A stretch of 64,000 bases of DNA from the NCBI GenBank assembly GCA_017506865.1, contig JAFCMP010000235.1, positions 186,001-250,000 on the forward strand, read 5' to 3'. This stretch comes from Tribonema minus. Taxonomy: Eukaryota; Sar; Xanthophyceae; Tribonematales; Tribonemataceae. The notes beneath the pieces were generated by a model that was not told the DNA's origin, did not search any database, and was given only the letters and a program-made list of their open reading frames with translations. Position numbers and translations under genes: made by a program. This document shows, piece by piece, positions 1 to 11,144 of the stretch; the stretch's first letter is position 1; every line of letters begins with the position of its first letter.

Positions 1-2010
1 GCAGTGTAGCAGTTGCAAAGTAATCCAGCACGTGGTATTCAATTGCAGGTTGTCATACAACAAGGAGGCCCCTCTCGTTTGTTTCAGCTCCACAAACATG
101 TCCCTACAGCAAACACGAAGAGAGATGAGAAAAGTACACTGTTTGGTATCCCTGCTAGTGTGTGGGGGACAGTCGCTTGCGGATGCTTTGTTGGGGGTGA
201 TATGGGAGGCCCGGTGAACCACCGTCCCGCTCATCAAGGAGGCGATGCTTTGCTTAGTTATATAGCCTTTCTTTCTAGCGTCAGCGCCTGGCGCCCAGTG
301 ACTCCCTCTGCTTATCTTTATGATATCGGGGTTCACGTAGATAGCCACAATCTCCAGTTCAGGGCCCATTATGGTGACCTTGGCCTGCATGAAAACTTTG
401 AGATGGAGTCTGCGTGGAGCTGGGTGGCCCTAAGACGGGTCTGTCTGTGGGGGGAGAGTCTTGCAGCTTTGTTTGGTATCCCTGCTAGTATGTGGGGGAC
501 AGTCGCTTGCGGGTGCTTTGTTGGGGGTGATGTGGGGGGCGGGGTGTGGCGTGCAAGCTTTGCATGCTACATCCAAGAGTGAGAACAAGGCGACACACCT
601 ACAACATGGCATTTCCACAGCCACAAGTGGAATATAATAAAAGTACACATATAATAAAAGTACACATAATAAAAGTACACAAGCGTCCCAAGCTCGTTAA
701 CGCCGAAAGGCGTGGCAGCGAATGCGGCTGGTTTGGTGGGTGGGCTGGGCTGCAGGGCTTGCAGGAGCTAGCACCAGCGGCCCTCAGGTGATGCCAGCGT
801 GCGTAGCCCCTTCGAGAGAACTTCAAACGTGTGGTGGTGTCTCGGAAGCCCTGGCTGGCGTGCGGAGGAGGGACAGGCAGCGGCTTGGCGTGCTTGGAGA
901 GCAAGCGGAGTCGGCTGCACACCACGGCACCAACCACAAGTTACTCGCAGCGGTAAATGGCAATATCTTGTCAGGCTTGCAGCCTGCGGTGAGCCGTGAC
1001 CTCGCTCATCAAGGAGGCGATGCTTTACTTAGTTATATAGCCTTTCTCTCTAGCGTCAGCGCCTGGCGCCCAGTGACTCCCTCTGCTTATCTCTATGATA
1101 TCGGGGTTCACGTAGATAGCCACAATCTCCAGTTCAGGGCCCATCATGGTGACCTTGGCCTGCATGAAAACTTTGAGATGGAGTCTGCGTGGAGCTGGGT
1201 GGCCCTTAGAAGGGTCTGTCTGTGGGGGGAGAGTCTTGCAGCTTTGTTTGGTATCCCTGCTAGTGTGTGGGGGACAGTCGCTTGCGGATGCTTTGTTGGG
1301 GGTGATATGGGAGGCCCGGTGAACCACCGTCCCGCTCATCAAGGAGGCGATGCTTTGCTTAGTTATATAGCCTTTCTTTCTAGCGCCAGCGCCTGGCGCC
1401 CAGTGACTCCCTCTGCTTATCTTTATGATATCGGGGTTCACGTAGATAGCCACAATCTCCAGTTCAGGGCCCATTATGGTGACCTTGGCCTGCATGAAAA
1501 CTTTGAGATGGAGTCTGCGTGGAGCTGGGTGGCCCTAAGACGGGTCTGTCTGTGGGGGGAGAGTCTTGTAGCTTTGTTTGGTATCCCTGCTAGTATGTGG
1601 GGGACAGTCGCTTGCGGATGCTTTGTTGGGGGTGATGTGGGGGGCGGGGTGTGGCGTGCAAGCTTTGCATGCTACATCCAAGAGTGAGAACAAGGCGACA
1701 CACCTACAACATGGCATTTCCACAGCCACAAGTGGAATATAATAAAAGTACACATGGAGTCTGCGTGGAGCTGGGTGGCCCTAAGACGGGTCTGTCTGTG
1801 GGGGGAGAGTCTTGTAGCTTTGTTTGGTATCCCTGCTAGTATGTGGGGGACAGTCGCTTGCGGGTGCTTTGTTGGGGGTGATGTGGGGGGCGGGGTGTGG
1901 CGTGCAAGCTTTGCATGCTACATCCAAGAGTGAGAACAAGGCGACACACCTACAACATGGCATTTCCACAGCCACAAGTGGAATATAATACAAGTACACA
2001 TGTAGGGGGC
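1..2010. repeat. Nested direct-repeat block at left edge
   Basis: A block of nearly identical segments. A segment seen at about 230-640 recurs at about 1331-1743, and its first part also recurs at about 1003-1300. A shorter tail unit recurs near 548-640, 1651-1743 and 1897-1990. Offsets are about 1101, 328 and 246 bp, so duplications of different length are nested. The segments are open on both strands, but repeated open frames are expected when one unit is copied. The minus-strand frame contains EIVAIYVNPD, faintly like a strand of an endonuclease/exonuclease/phosphatase fold in non-LTR retroelements; that is only a guess. Small A-rich repeats sit at 631-680. Confidence 0.75.
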
Positions 2011-3534
2011 AAAAGCAATTCTGAAAACACGGTGCCACCATCGGGTTATTGTAATTGGTTTGTCGATACTGTGTCATACCAAGCGGTGCAAACAGAGCTG
2101 GCGTATGTGCAATCATGCACACTGCCCTGCGTCGTCAAAGCTGATGTCCACAAGTACGTGATTGCTGCACTCTGCTGCTTGTACCACGCACACTGACCAC
2201 TAATGAAAAGCACAGGCAATATGCATCGCTAGTCGCGTGCACCAGCCAGCACAGTTTACGCGCGACTGACGCAGGCCTGCGCACAAGCTCCCGCCCCTCA
2301 CACAACAGATGAGCAGGTTGTTGAGCACTGCCGCTTATTTCACGACGCACGCAGACGCAGCAGCAAGTGTGACGCGCCGGTGCATGAGCAGAAATGCAGT
2401 CCGTCGGAAGCACACACACCAATGCCGTTGGAAGCATGCACACAAACATTCACGGACCCCAATCATTAACCTTCGGCGCACGCAGACGCAGCAGCAAGTG
2501 TGCCGCGCCAGTGCACACGAAGAAACAATTATACGCACAAATGCAGGCGGAAGCACACACACATACATTCACGGACTCCAATCATTAATCTTCGGCGCGC
2601 GCTACACGCGCCCCGGGACACACTCATGGTACACCTGCACAGCAGCTCAGTGTCTTAGCTGGGCAGCTCCTGCTTTCAAAGATAAAAAAGGTGAAAGGTA
2701 ACGGCGCTTACGGCAAGGTGGCTTCATCTCATTGGCCAGGTTAACCCCCCCTCCCCCCCCCCAACCCCCGCCCCCCGTTGCCCCCAAAGTCCCTCCCTGC
2801 TGCCCCCGCTGCCGTACTTACATTGCCTAGCAACCTAAGAACGACGGAAGTGCTGCCCGTGCCGCACACCTCGCATAATGCGCTGCGTGGGGGAATAGTG
2901 TGCACACATGCTCTGTAATACCGGCAGCCACAGAGAACTGAGAGAGGGGAGACATGTGGGGGGGGGGGGGGTACACGCACACACCACACACAACGTGGTC
3001 CTTCTAATGATACGGTGGCAGCGAAACAGCACAGGCGGAGAAGTGCTCGCTCCTATGGAGCGAAAGAGAAATCGGGATCGCACCCCTCCCGCTAAGTGGC
3101 CCTGCCCAGCCGGGGTGATCCCCGACATGCAGCGACTCGGGCTGTGGTGGTGAAGAGGGAGTGTGTGCCCGTGTGCACAAAAACTGGTGTTGAGCGCTGC
3201 CGTGTGTGCGGTGCGCGCGCCGTTGCCGGCGCGCCAACGGTGAGACGCAGACAGAGAAGAGAGACAGCGCCGATAGTCGCCCGCGGCGGCGGCCAAGAGT
3301 GGTGGTGATACAAGCAGCAGCGGCGGCGGCGGCGCCGTGCAGATTGGGTAGTGGCGCCCCGTGTTGAGGGCGGGCTGTCGCCGCCGCCGCGGCCGAGCGC
3401 TGACGCCAATGCGAAAAATGCTGAGCGCTGCTGCTGTGAGAGCCCTAGTCGTCGCCGAACCAGACCCACAGCGGCGCGCCCGCAGCGGGCTCGGCAGCGG
3501 CGGCGGCGGCGGCGTCGACGGCGAGCGCAGAGAG
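2010..3534. other. No recognised gene; short tandem repeat and 3' flank of gene 1
   Basis: No open frame here shows splice-compatible exons or a recognisable domain. A two-copy tandem repeat lies at about 2349-2600; its units start near 2349 and 2478 and are about 120-130 bp apart. Oligo-C runs lie at about 2746-2780 and an oligo-G run at about 2958-2970. From about 3300 to 3530 the sequence is GC-rich triplet-like DNA downstream of the gene 1 stop codon, probably its 3' untranslated region or flank. Confidence 0.5.
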
Positions 3535-5533
3535 TCACCTGCTGGCCTGCGTCACCGCGGCCTCCAGCAGGAAGTCGGCGACGGCGCCGTGGCCGCGCGC
3601 GAGCGCGACGCCCTGCGCCGTGTCGCCGTCCGCATTGTGCGTGCCGACGGCGGCGCCGTTGCGCACGAGCAGGGCGCACACCTGTAGAGTGATAGAAGGG
3701 GACAACACGGGGGGTTGGGGGGGGGGGGGGGGGGGGGTGAGGGGGCGGCAGAGGGCGGCCGGTCGGGGTGCCCAGCGGCAGCGCTTGAATGGCGTCGATG
3801 CTCTCTGGGAAGGGGGTTTACAGGGGGGTCGCATCTGGCACGGGCTCGAGTCGACGTGTGCTCGCAGTGCTGAATCTGTGCGGACTGAAGCGCGGCGTCC
3901 ACGCGCGAGCGGCAGTGCGCAACATCATCGATTGAGAGCCGCCGCTGCGCGTTTACTGCGGGGCGGTGCAGTGACGCGTCGCCGTCCGTACCATACAGCG
4001 GAGCGCTTTGACTACACGGTCCTTTCGCCGCAATGCCATCGCACACACACACTTGAAGAGCGCCCCTACGTCCCGTACATACTAGCCCACAGGCACAGTC
4101 GTGGCGCGCCGGCTCACCTCGAGCGCGCCCGCCGCGGCGGCGCGGTGCAGCGGCGTGTCGCCGTCAGGGCCCACGGCGTTGGCGCCCTCCGCGCGCGAGA
4201 TGCGCGCCAGGCAGCCGAGCGCTGCCATGACGTCGTTGGCCGCCGCCGCCTTCATGAGGCGCTCCACGGTGACGGCCTCGTCGCGCATGTTCTGTGTGGG
4301 GGAGGAGGGGGGAAGGGGGAGGGGGGGGGGGGTCACGTGACTGGCTGCATTGATGGGGTTAAGGTAGTGGATGTTCGGCGATAAGATTGGGGGGGGGGGG
4401 GGGGGGGGGGGGTCGGGGGTCAGGAGGTTTCACGTGACTGGCTGGAAATGATGGGGTCAAGGTAGTGGCCATTGTGCATATATAATTGTACCCTCACTAT
4501 AGAGTTGCTCGTCGCGCATGTTCTTGGGGGGAGGAGGAGGGTAGGGAGTGGAGGGGTCAGGAGGCCTTCAGTGGTTGGCTGGGAATGAGGAGGTCAAGGT
4601 AGTAGTGGATGTTTAGTCAAGCGATTTGAGCCATCTTTGTGCATCATGCTGGCAAAAACTTATTCTCCAACACGTGATCCATCGCGCAGCGTCGTAACAT
4701 GCAACAACATGTAACTACCAATGACTGCCTGGACTGTCATGGACGAATTGGGCTGAGCAGACATTCCATCGTGATGATAAAAAAGGCTCTTTTTTCTTCT
4801 TTGCTTGCTGGGAAAAACTTCTTTTTTGAAGTATGATGTCTGCCATTGCGCCCGTGTGCTGAGCCGTGCTGCCATAAGTGTGGCAGCGCTCACCTCGTCC
4901 ATCATCACGAACAGCGACTGGTTGTACTTGTCGTCGACGAAGCTCCTGCGCTGCCACTCCCCGGCATCCTCCTTGATCTTCTGCGGCTCGACCTGCGGGG
5001 GGAAGACGGTGAGTCGCCGTTGAGGTTGGGAACTTCAAACCTTCCAGAGAGGAGCAGAACTACACGTGCGCCACGCTGATCTCCCTTTTCAGTCAAGGAG
5101 CAGCAGTGCATCAACGCTGTGGCTCGGTAATGTAAAAATGACATGAGTCAAGACTTGCTAGACGTGCAGCTCGTGTGCTTGCCCGTCGGGCCCACTCTTA
5201 GCTCCCGCTGCTTCACAGTCACCCTCCGAGCGATACCGGAAAAGAACCGCTACCCGTACGGTGAACTCCAGTAAACACATCAACGAATTACTATTCCTAG
5301 CACTAGGGTTAAGGTATGCCCAGCAGCAGTGCTCAGGGGCGCTCATCTCAACGAATTACCGTTGCTACGCAGCCCTCGTACTAGGGTCGACGTGTGCCCA
5401 GCAGCAGTGCTCAGTCAGGCGCGCTCACCTCCTCCGCGTCCCCCTCCCACAGCGCGTTGCTCTTGGCGTTGCCGACTGCGAGGGCCAGGAACACGTCGCC
5501 GTCATCCAGGTCGGGGCTCGACAGCGGCTTGGT
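3535..5533 (-). other. Gene 1 segment: end of ArfGAP domain and ankyrin repeats (exons 14-17)
   Basis: Exon 14 has AVGNAKSNALWE, the conserved G-N-x-x-x-N-x-x-W-E of ArfGAP domains. Exon 15 has FVDDKYNQSLFV, the F-x-x-x-K-Y signature. Exon 16 has a helix, then DGDTPLHRAAAAGALE, an ankyrin repeat start. Exon 17 continues VCALLVRNGAAVGTHNADGD and closes a second repeat with HGAVADFLLEA. The exon 16/17 join restores an uninterrupted ankyrin pattern. About two repeats are visible, as expected for a short ACAP-type ankyrin block. Confidence 0.85.
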
Positions 5534-8500
5534 CTGTGCGAAGAAGCAAGCAATACGGCTGGGGTCAGTGGTACGTATGCAGCATGGAGTGAGTTTGAGT
5601 TGTAGTATCTCGCTGCCATGGGCGCACCGTGACACGTTCACCGCTGCACCATCTGTCTGATGACGCACTAGCCCTGTGTGGCTCGACCGCGGCTTGGTCT
5701 GCGCAGAAAGCGAGCGTTGGGGCAAGGACACGGGCAGCACCCTGGGATGGATTGATTGGAGCCCATGAATTGATTGGAGCCCCACTTACACCCCCCCCCC
5801 CCCCTCCCTCTTCTACTGGGACAGAGCTGATTCCAGGCCAACTGGCCCCCCCTCTCCTGCTGCAACAGTACCGTGCCGGCTTCACCACAGCTGCGGAATT
5901 CCATTGATCTCGCTGGTGCGAGACCTGCTGCGCCTGAAACGAGACGTGTGCGCCAGTTGCGTGCACCCCACACACGACGGCCAAGCATGCGGACCGACGG
6001 GGTGGGGGGGTAGACCCACAGTAGGGTTAGGGTAACGGTTAGGATAAGGATAAGGGCGCACCTGGCTGACGCCGGAGGCCGTGTGCGCCATGCCGCACGC
6101 GCGGCACAGCAGCACGCCCAGGCCGACGCTCACGTGCGTCGTCGGCACGGCAGCGCAGTCGGCGCACGCGCGGTTCTGCGCGAGGGGAAGGGGGAGGGGG
6201 GGGGGGTAGAGTCAGGGTCAGGGGCAGCCAGCAGCATAGCTCAGCAATGGTTAGGACGCAGCGCACGCGCACGGCTCAGCGATGACGACATCGCCCCGCA
6301 CGTGTCACTGCCGCCCGCCAGGCGGTGCACGAGAATGGTGGACGAGCGTCGCGGGTTTTTCCTCTCACCGGCGCCTCAGCGCCCCCAGGCACGCCCGCCG
6401 TCAACAGGCCCACCGGTGCGCGGCGTACGGCGTACTCTTCATCCATCCACGATCACGGCAATAGAAAGTGCACATCATCAACACCTATGTAGGCTCTCAA
6501 AGCAGACAATCATTGCTATGAGGCGCCGTCCCTGGCGTGGGGTTAGGGTTAGGTCTAACCCTAACCCTAGCTCAGCGCTACACTACGCACCTCCTTCTGC
6601 AGGCACGAGACAGTGTCGAACAGCGACTCGGCGCTGCCGCCGCCGCCCGCGGCGCTGCACGCGCGGACGACGCGAGAGAGTCGACGGTGGCGTCATCATA
6701 GTCCTCGACGGCACATCAAAGCCCTTGTGTACATACGCTACAACGTTTGCTAAGAGGCAACTGCATCAGTGCCACTGCGCACCTCCTTCTGCAGGCGCGA
6801 GACGGTGTCGAACAGCGACTCGCCACCGCCGCCGCCGCCGCCGCCGCCCGTGGCGCTGCCCGCCGCGGACGACGCGAGCGAATCAACGGTGGCGTCATCG
6901 TAGTCCTCAACGGCGGCGCGCGCGACGGTGCCGCTCGACTTGGAGCTGGCGGCGCTCGCGGCGCCGGGGCTCTTGTCGCCGCCGTCGTCGTTGGCCGGGT
7001 TGGCGCCGGGCGCAAGGGCGGCGGCGGCGGCGTCGCTGTTGCTCTTGAACCTGCGGTGAGGGGGAGGGGGGGGGGGGGAGGGGGGAGTCGGAGAGGGATT
7101 TAGATTCCGATGTCAGCGGCGTATTATTCGGGTTGCGCCTCGGAGACGGGTGACAGGGGGGGGGGCGGCCAGAGTCAGAGGGTCAGAGTCAGAGTCTAAG
7201 CTGGACGCAGAGAGAGGGCACGCTGGCGGCACCGTCATCGTTCTCTGGCAAGCCCGGGCGCGCTGGGGCGCGCGCGTCGCTGCACACGGATCGCGGACGG
7301 GAGCAAAACTCGAGTCAAAGTCAGAGTCAAGGCGGGACAGTGTTTTGATTTGTGACGAGCCTAGTTGCGCAGCAGCGCTCGGTGCCATATGCCGACAGTC
7401 ATCGTGTGCGTGCACGCGGCGGACACACAAGAGACGCAGCGGCTGACCCTCACTGTAACCCTACCCCTACTGATTTTCCCTAACCTAACCCGACTTTTAA
7501 ACCTAACGGTGACCTAGCCCAACTGAAGCATCGCCCCTGAGCTGAAGGAACGCCCCCTGCGCGTACGCGCGAGCGTACCTGGCCTTGTACGGCGATACGT
7601 TGTTGACGAGCGGGGCGACGGCGGGCGCGCTGAGCGCCGCCTCACCCTAACTCTAGCCCTAGACAACGCGTCGATCAGCAACGCATGGGAACTGCTACCC
7701 CATGTAGCTCTGAATGAAACCTCACTTCGCAACGCAAAAAAACTGCCCCCTCCTCGCGCACGCGTACCTGGCCTTGCACGGCGACACATCATTGACAAGG
7801 GGCGCGACGGCGGGCGCGCTGAGCGCTGCCTAACCCTAACCCTACCCCTATTTCACCCTAATGCTGACCTATTTCCACCCGTAACCTAGCCCTAAACGAC
7901 CCAGCAACTGCGCGCGCGCACCTGGCCTTGTAGGGCGACACGTCGTTGACAAGGGGGGCGACGGCGGGCGCGCTGAGCGCCGGCGCGCGCGTCGGCGCCG
8001 CGCCCTGCGGCGACTGCACGCCGCCGTCCGTCTGCGGCGTCGTCGTCACGGTCGGCGCTGTCGCCGGCAGCGTGACCATGTCCAGCGGCATCTGCGCCGC
8101 GGGCGCGCTCTTGCGGAAGAAGGAGGCACGCGACACCTGGGGGGTGGAGGGGGGGGGGGGGGGGGGGGGGGGGGAGGGGGGTCAGGTCGTAGTGGGGGAG
8201 GGAGGGGGAGGCGGTTGCCGGTGGGCCGCACAGGGGGGGGGGGGGGGGGGGGGGGGCAGGCACAGGGATCGCATGTGGGGGGGGCAAAACCAAAAATTCA
8301 AAGCATGAATGGCGCTTGAGCAGTCTGACGTACCATCTGGGCTTTTTCGCGCCGTCAACAAGTTCTAAAATGATAAGCATGAACGGCACTCAAAAGTCTG
8401 AGCCGTGCCATCACGCGCACCTTCTGCGGCTTGGGCGGCGACGGCGCGTTCTCCATCGGCGGCGGCACGCAGTCCGGAGGCGGCAGCGCGGGGCTCGAGT

Positions 8501-10782
8501 AGTCCGTCTCATTGGGGCTCGGGGGGACCTGCGGAGAAGGGGGTGCGTCAAGTAGGGTTGGTATTAGGGTGTGGGCAGGGGCAGCACGGCGCAACCTAAC
8601 CCTAACCACTGAGCGTTGTGCATTTGTGGCAGCGCGGGGCTCGAGTAGTCCATCTCATTGGGGCTCGGGGGGGCCAGCGGAGATGGGTTAGGTAGGGTTG
8701 GTTAAGGTTAGGGTTAGGATCGGCAGGGTCTAGGCAGGGGCGGCACGGCTCGACCACTGAGCGCTGTGCCTGTGCGGCAGCGCGGGGCTCAAAGAGTCCG
8801 TCTCATTGGGGCTCAGGGGGATCTGCGGGGCGGAAACGAGGCGTTAGGGTTAGGGTTAGGGTAGGGTTGGGGCTAGCTTTTGGGTCACGCGAAACAGGGG
8901 CAGCGCAGCTCAGCCGCCAGTGCTGTGTATGCAGCCGAGTAGTGCTGTCGCACCGTGCGTCGCGTGCCTCGTTCATTCTGCGCGTGCGCATGCTGTGTGG
9001 CGGCGCCAGGCGCTGAGCACTGATGCGCGCCGCAGCGCTCAGCAGCAGCGCTGCTTGTGCGCGCCTTTGACTGAACAAGTCCCGTCGGCACCTCTTCCGA
9101 AACGCCTTGCCGCCTGCACGACATGGTGACATGCCGCCGCCTGCTGCGGCGCGCGCGCGCACGCTCTTTGTCTCGGGCGCGGCACGTCAACCTCAAGTCC
9201 AATGCACAACTTCAAGTGTTGCCACCACCCCTGGAATGCCTCCCACCACATGGTACAGGACGCGCCCTCCGTCTGCAGTGGCATGTCAACTCCAAGTTGA
9301 ACACCCAACTTCAAGTGTTCCACTCTTCAACCCCCTCACCTGCGAGCGCTGGAACGCCTCGCACCACATGGCGAACTCGTACGGGCCCTCCGTCTGCAGC
9401 GCGATGGTCTTGCGGTCGTACGTGGTGAGGTCGATGCGGTAGCGCCGCTTCTCGGCGTCGCGCACGTTCGTGTGCAGCGCGAGCGCGCCCAGGCCCACGG
9501 GGCTCAGCAGGATGCGCGTCCCGGGCGCAATGCCTGGTGCGCAAGCGAAGCGCAAAGAGGGATAGATTAGGGTTAGATTAGGGTGAGGGTGCAGCGCGAG
9601 CGCGCCCAGGCCCACGGGGCTCAGCAGGATGCGCATCCCGGGCGCATTGCCTGCATGACACACGCATGAAGCGCGAAGAGGGTTATATATGACAGGGGTG
9701 ATGATCAGGGCTCGCGAGGCTGACGCGAGCGGGTTCGAGCGATGCGCCGCGTGTTGAGGTGCAAACGAGCGTGAGCTAGGGTTCAGCGAAGGATTGGTTT
9801 GAGTCAGCTGATGGTGCTAACCCTAATCCTTATTACTGACCCGCCACCATTGTTCCCGCCTACGCCCGACCAGTAGTATGGGCCGCTGCGCATGAGCTAG
9901 GGCTCATGGTTAGGGTTGCGTTGGCTGATGATGCTCAACCTGAACCAATTGCGATGACCCGGGACCCACCTTCCGCGCCCACGCCCGACAAGTAGTACAG
10001 TCCGCTGCGCGTGAGCTAGGGTTTAGGGTGGAGTTAGCTGATGCTCAAGCTGAACCGATTGCAACCACCCGAGACCTACCTTCCTTGCCCACGCCCGACC
10101 AGCACTACAGGCCGCTGTGCGTGCGTTAGGGTTCAAGGTTAGGGTTGGGGTTAGCTGATGATGCTCAACCTGAAGCCCTTGCAATGACCCGGGACCCACC
10201 TTCCTCGCCCACGCCTGACCAGTAATACAGTCCGCTGAGCGTGAGCCAAGGTTTAGGGTTGGACTCGGGTTAGCACCATCTTGTTGCTGAACGAGGTAGG
10301 GTTAGCTGATTGTGCTAACCCTAACCCTAGTTGCTGACCCGGTACCCACCTTCCTCGCCCACGCCCGACCAGTAGTACAGTCCGCTGCGCGTGAGCTCGA
10401 ACCAGCGCCGCACCCACTTCCGCCCGAAGCGGCTCTTGGTGTTGGTCCCGCGCACGCGGTACATGTAGCCCGCGCGGATGCAGTCGGACGCCGTGTTGAG
10501 CGTGCCAAACTCGGGGACCATGTCGCGCCACGCGCGCACGCACTCCGCCTGTGGGGGGGTTGGGGGGGGGCCATGCGGGGGTGTGTTGAGGGGGCGGTGG
10601 GGTGCTGTGCAGGGGGGGGGAGGGGGGGGGCATGCGTCGTGTTGAGGGTCAAGGGGGGGGGGGGTGCAGTGAGGGGGGGCTTTGATGGTGACACGGCATC
10701 AAGACAGTCGCCAATCTGCGGGCATGCCAGACGCAGCACAGCGAGAGCGCGCGCGCTACGCATGCGCGCACCTCCGCGCTCT

Positions 10783-10819
<37 letters not shown>

Positions 10820-11103
10820 GCAGCAGCGGCAGCAGCAGCAGCGCTGCGCTTTCACGGGGAAACGCGGACTCAAGACGGCTACCTACATGCGTGCCAGACG
10901 CAGCACAACGAGAGCGTGCGCGTGCTACACACATTTGCGCAGCACACTCGCGCAGCAGCAGCAGCGGCAGCGGCGGCGGCAGCGCCGCGCCGCGCGCGCA
11001 CCTGCGAGAAGCACGCCGCGCTTCAACTACGACACAGCATCGAGACGACTACCTACAGGCTGCCGTCTAAGCCCTAAGTGTGCACAGAGAGCGTGGCGCA
11101 CAG

Positions 11104-11144
<41 letters not shown>

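Larger units (their letters stand above)
6062..8528 (-). other. Gene 1 segment: low-complexity linker and ArfGAP zinc finger (exons 10-13)
   Basis: Exons 10-12 encode about 197 residues rich in Pro, Ser, Ala and Gly, ending in the helix ESLFDTVSRLQKE that leads into the finger. Exon 13 (residues 633-670) holds a C-x2-C-x16-C-x2-C zinc site (C636, C639, C656, C659), with CADC and CRAC and the typical hydrophobic run VSVGLGVLL between the pairs. In ArfGAPs the fifth residue after the last cysteine is the arginine finger. Here that residue is T664, in the context CGMAHTASG. The usual tryptophan before the hydrophobic run is H. Confidence 0.85.

Noticed and set aside
1025..1495. Retrotransposon endonuclease fragment
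   Set aside because: Only a faint likeness (EIVAIYVNPD). No catalytic residues or reverse-transcriptase motifs are visible nearby.
722..1687. 321-codon open frame with internal repeats
   Set aside because: It is open because the same repeat unit is copied. It starts at a non-credible site and has no splice partner or family.
6083..7048. 321-codon plus-strand open frame opposite gene 1
   Set aside because: Shadow of gene 1 exons 12 and 13; the product is Arg-rich with no motif.
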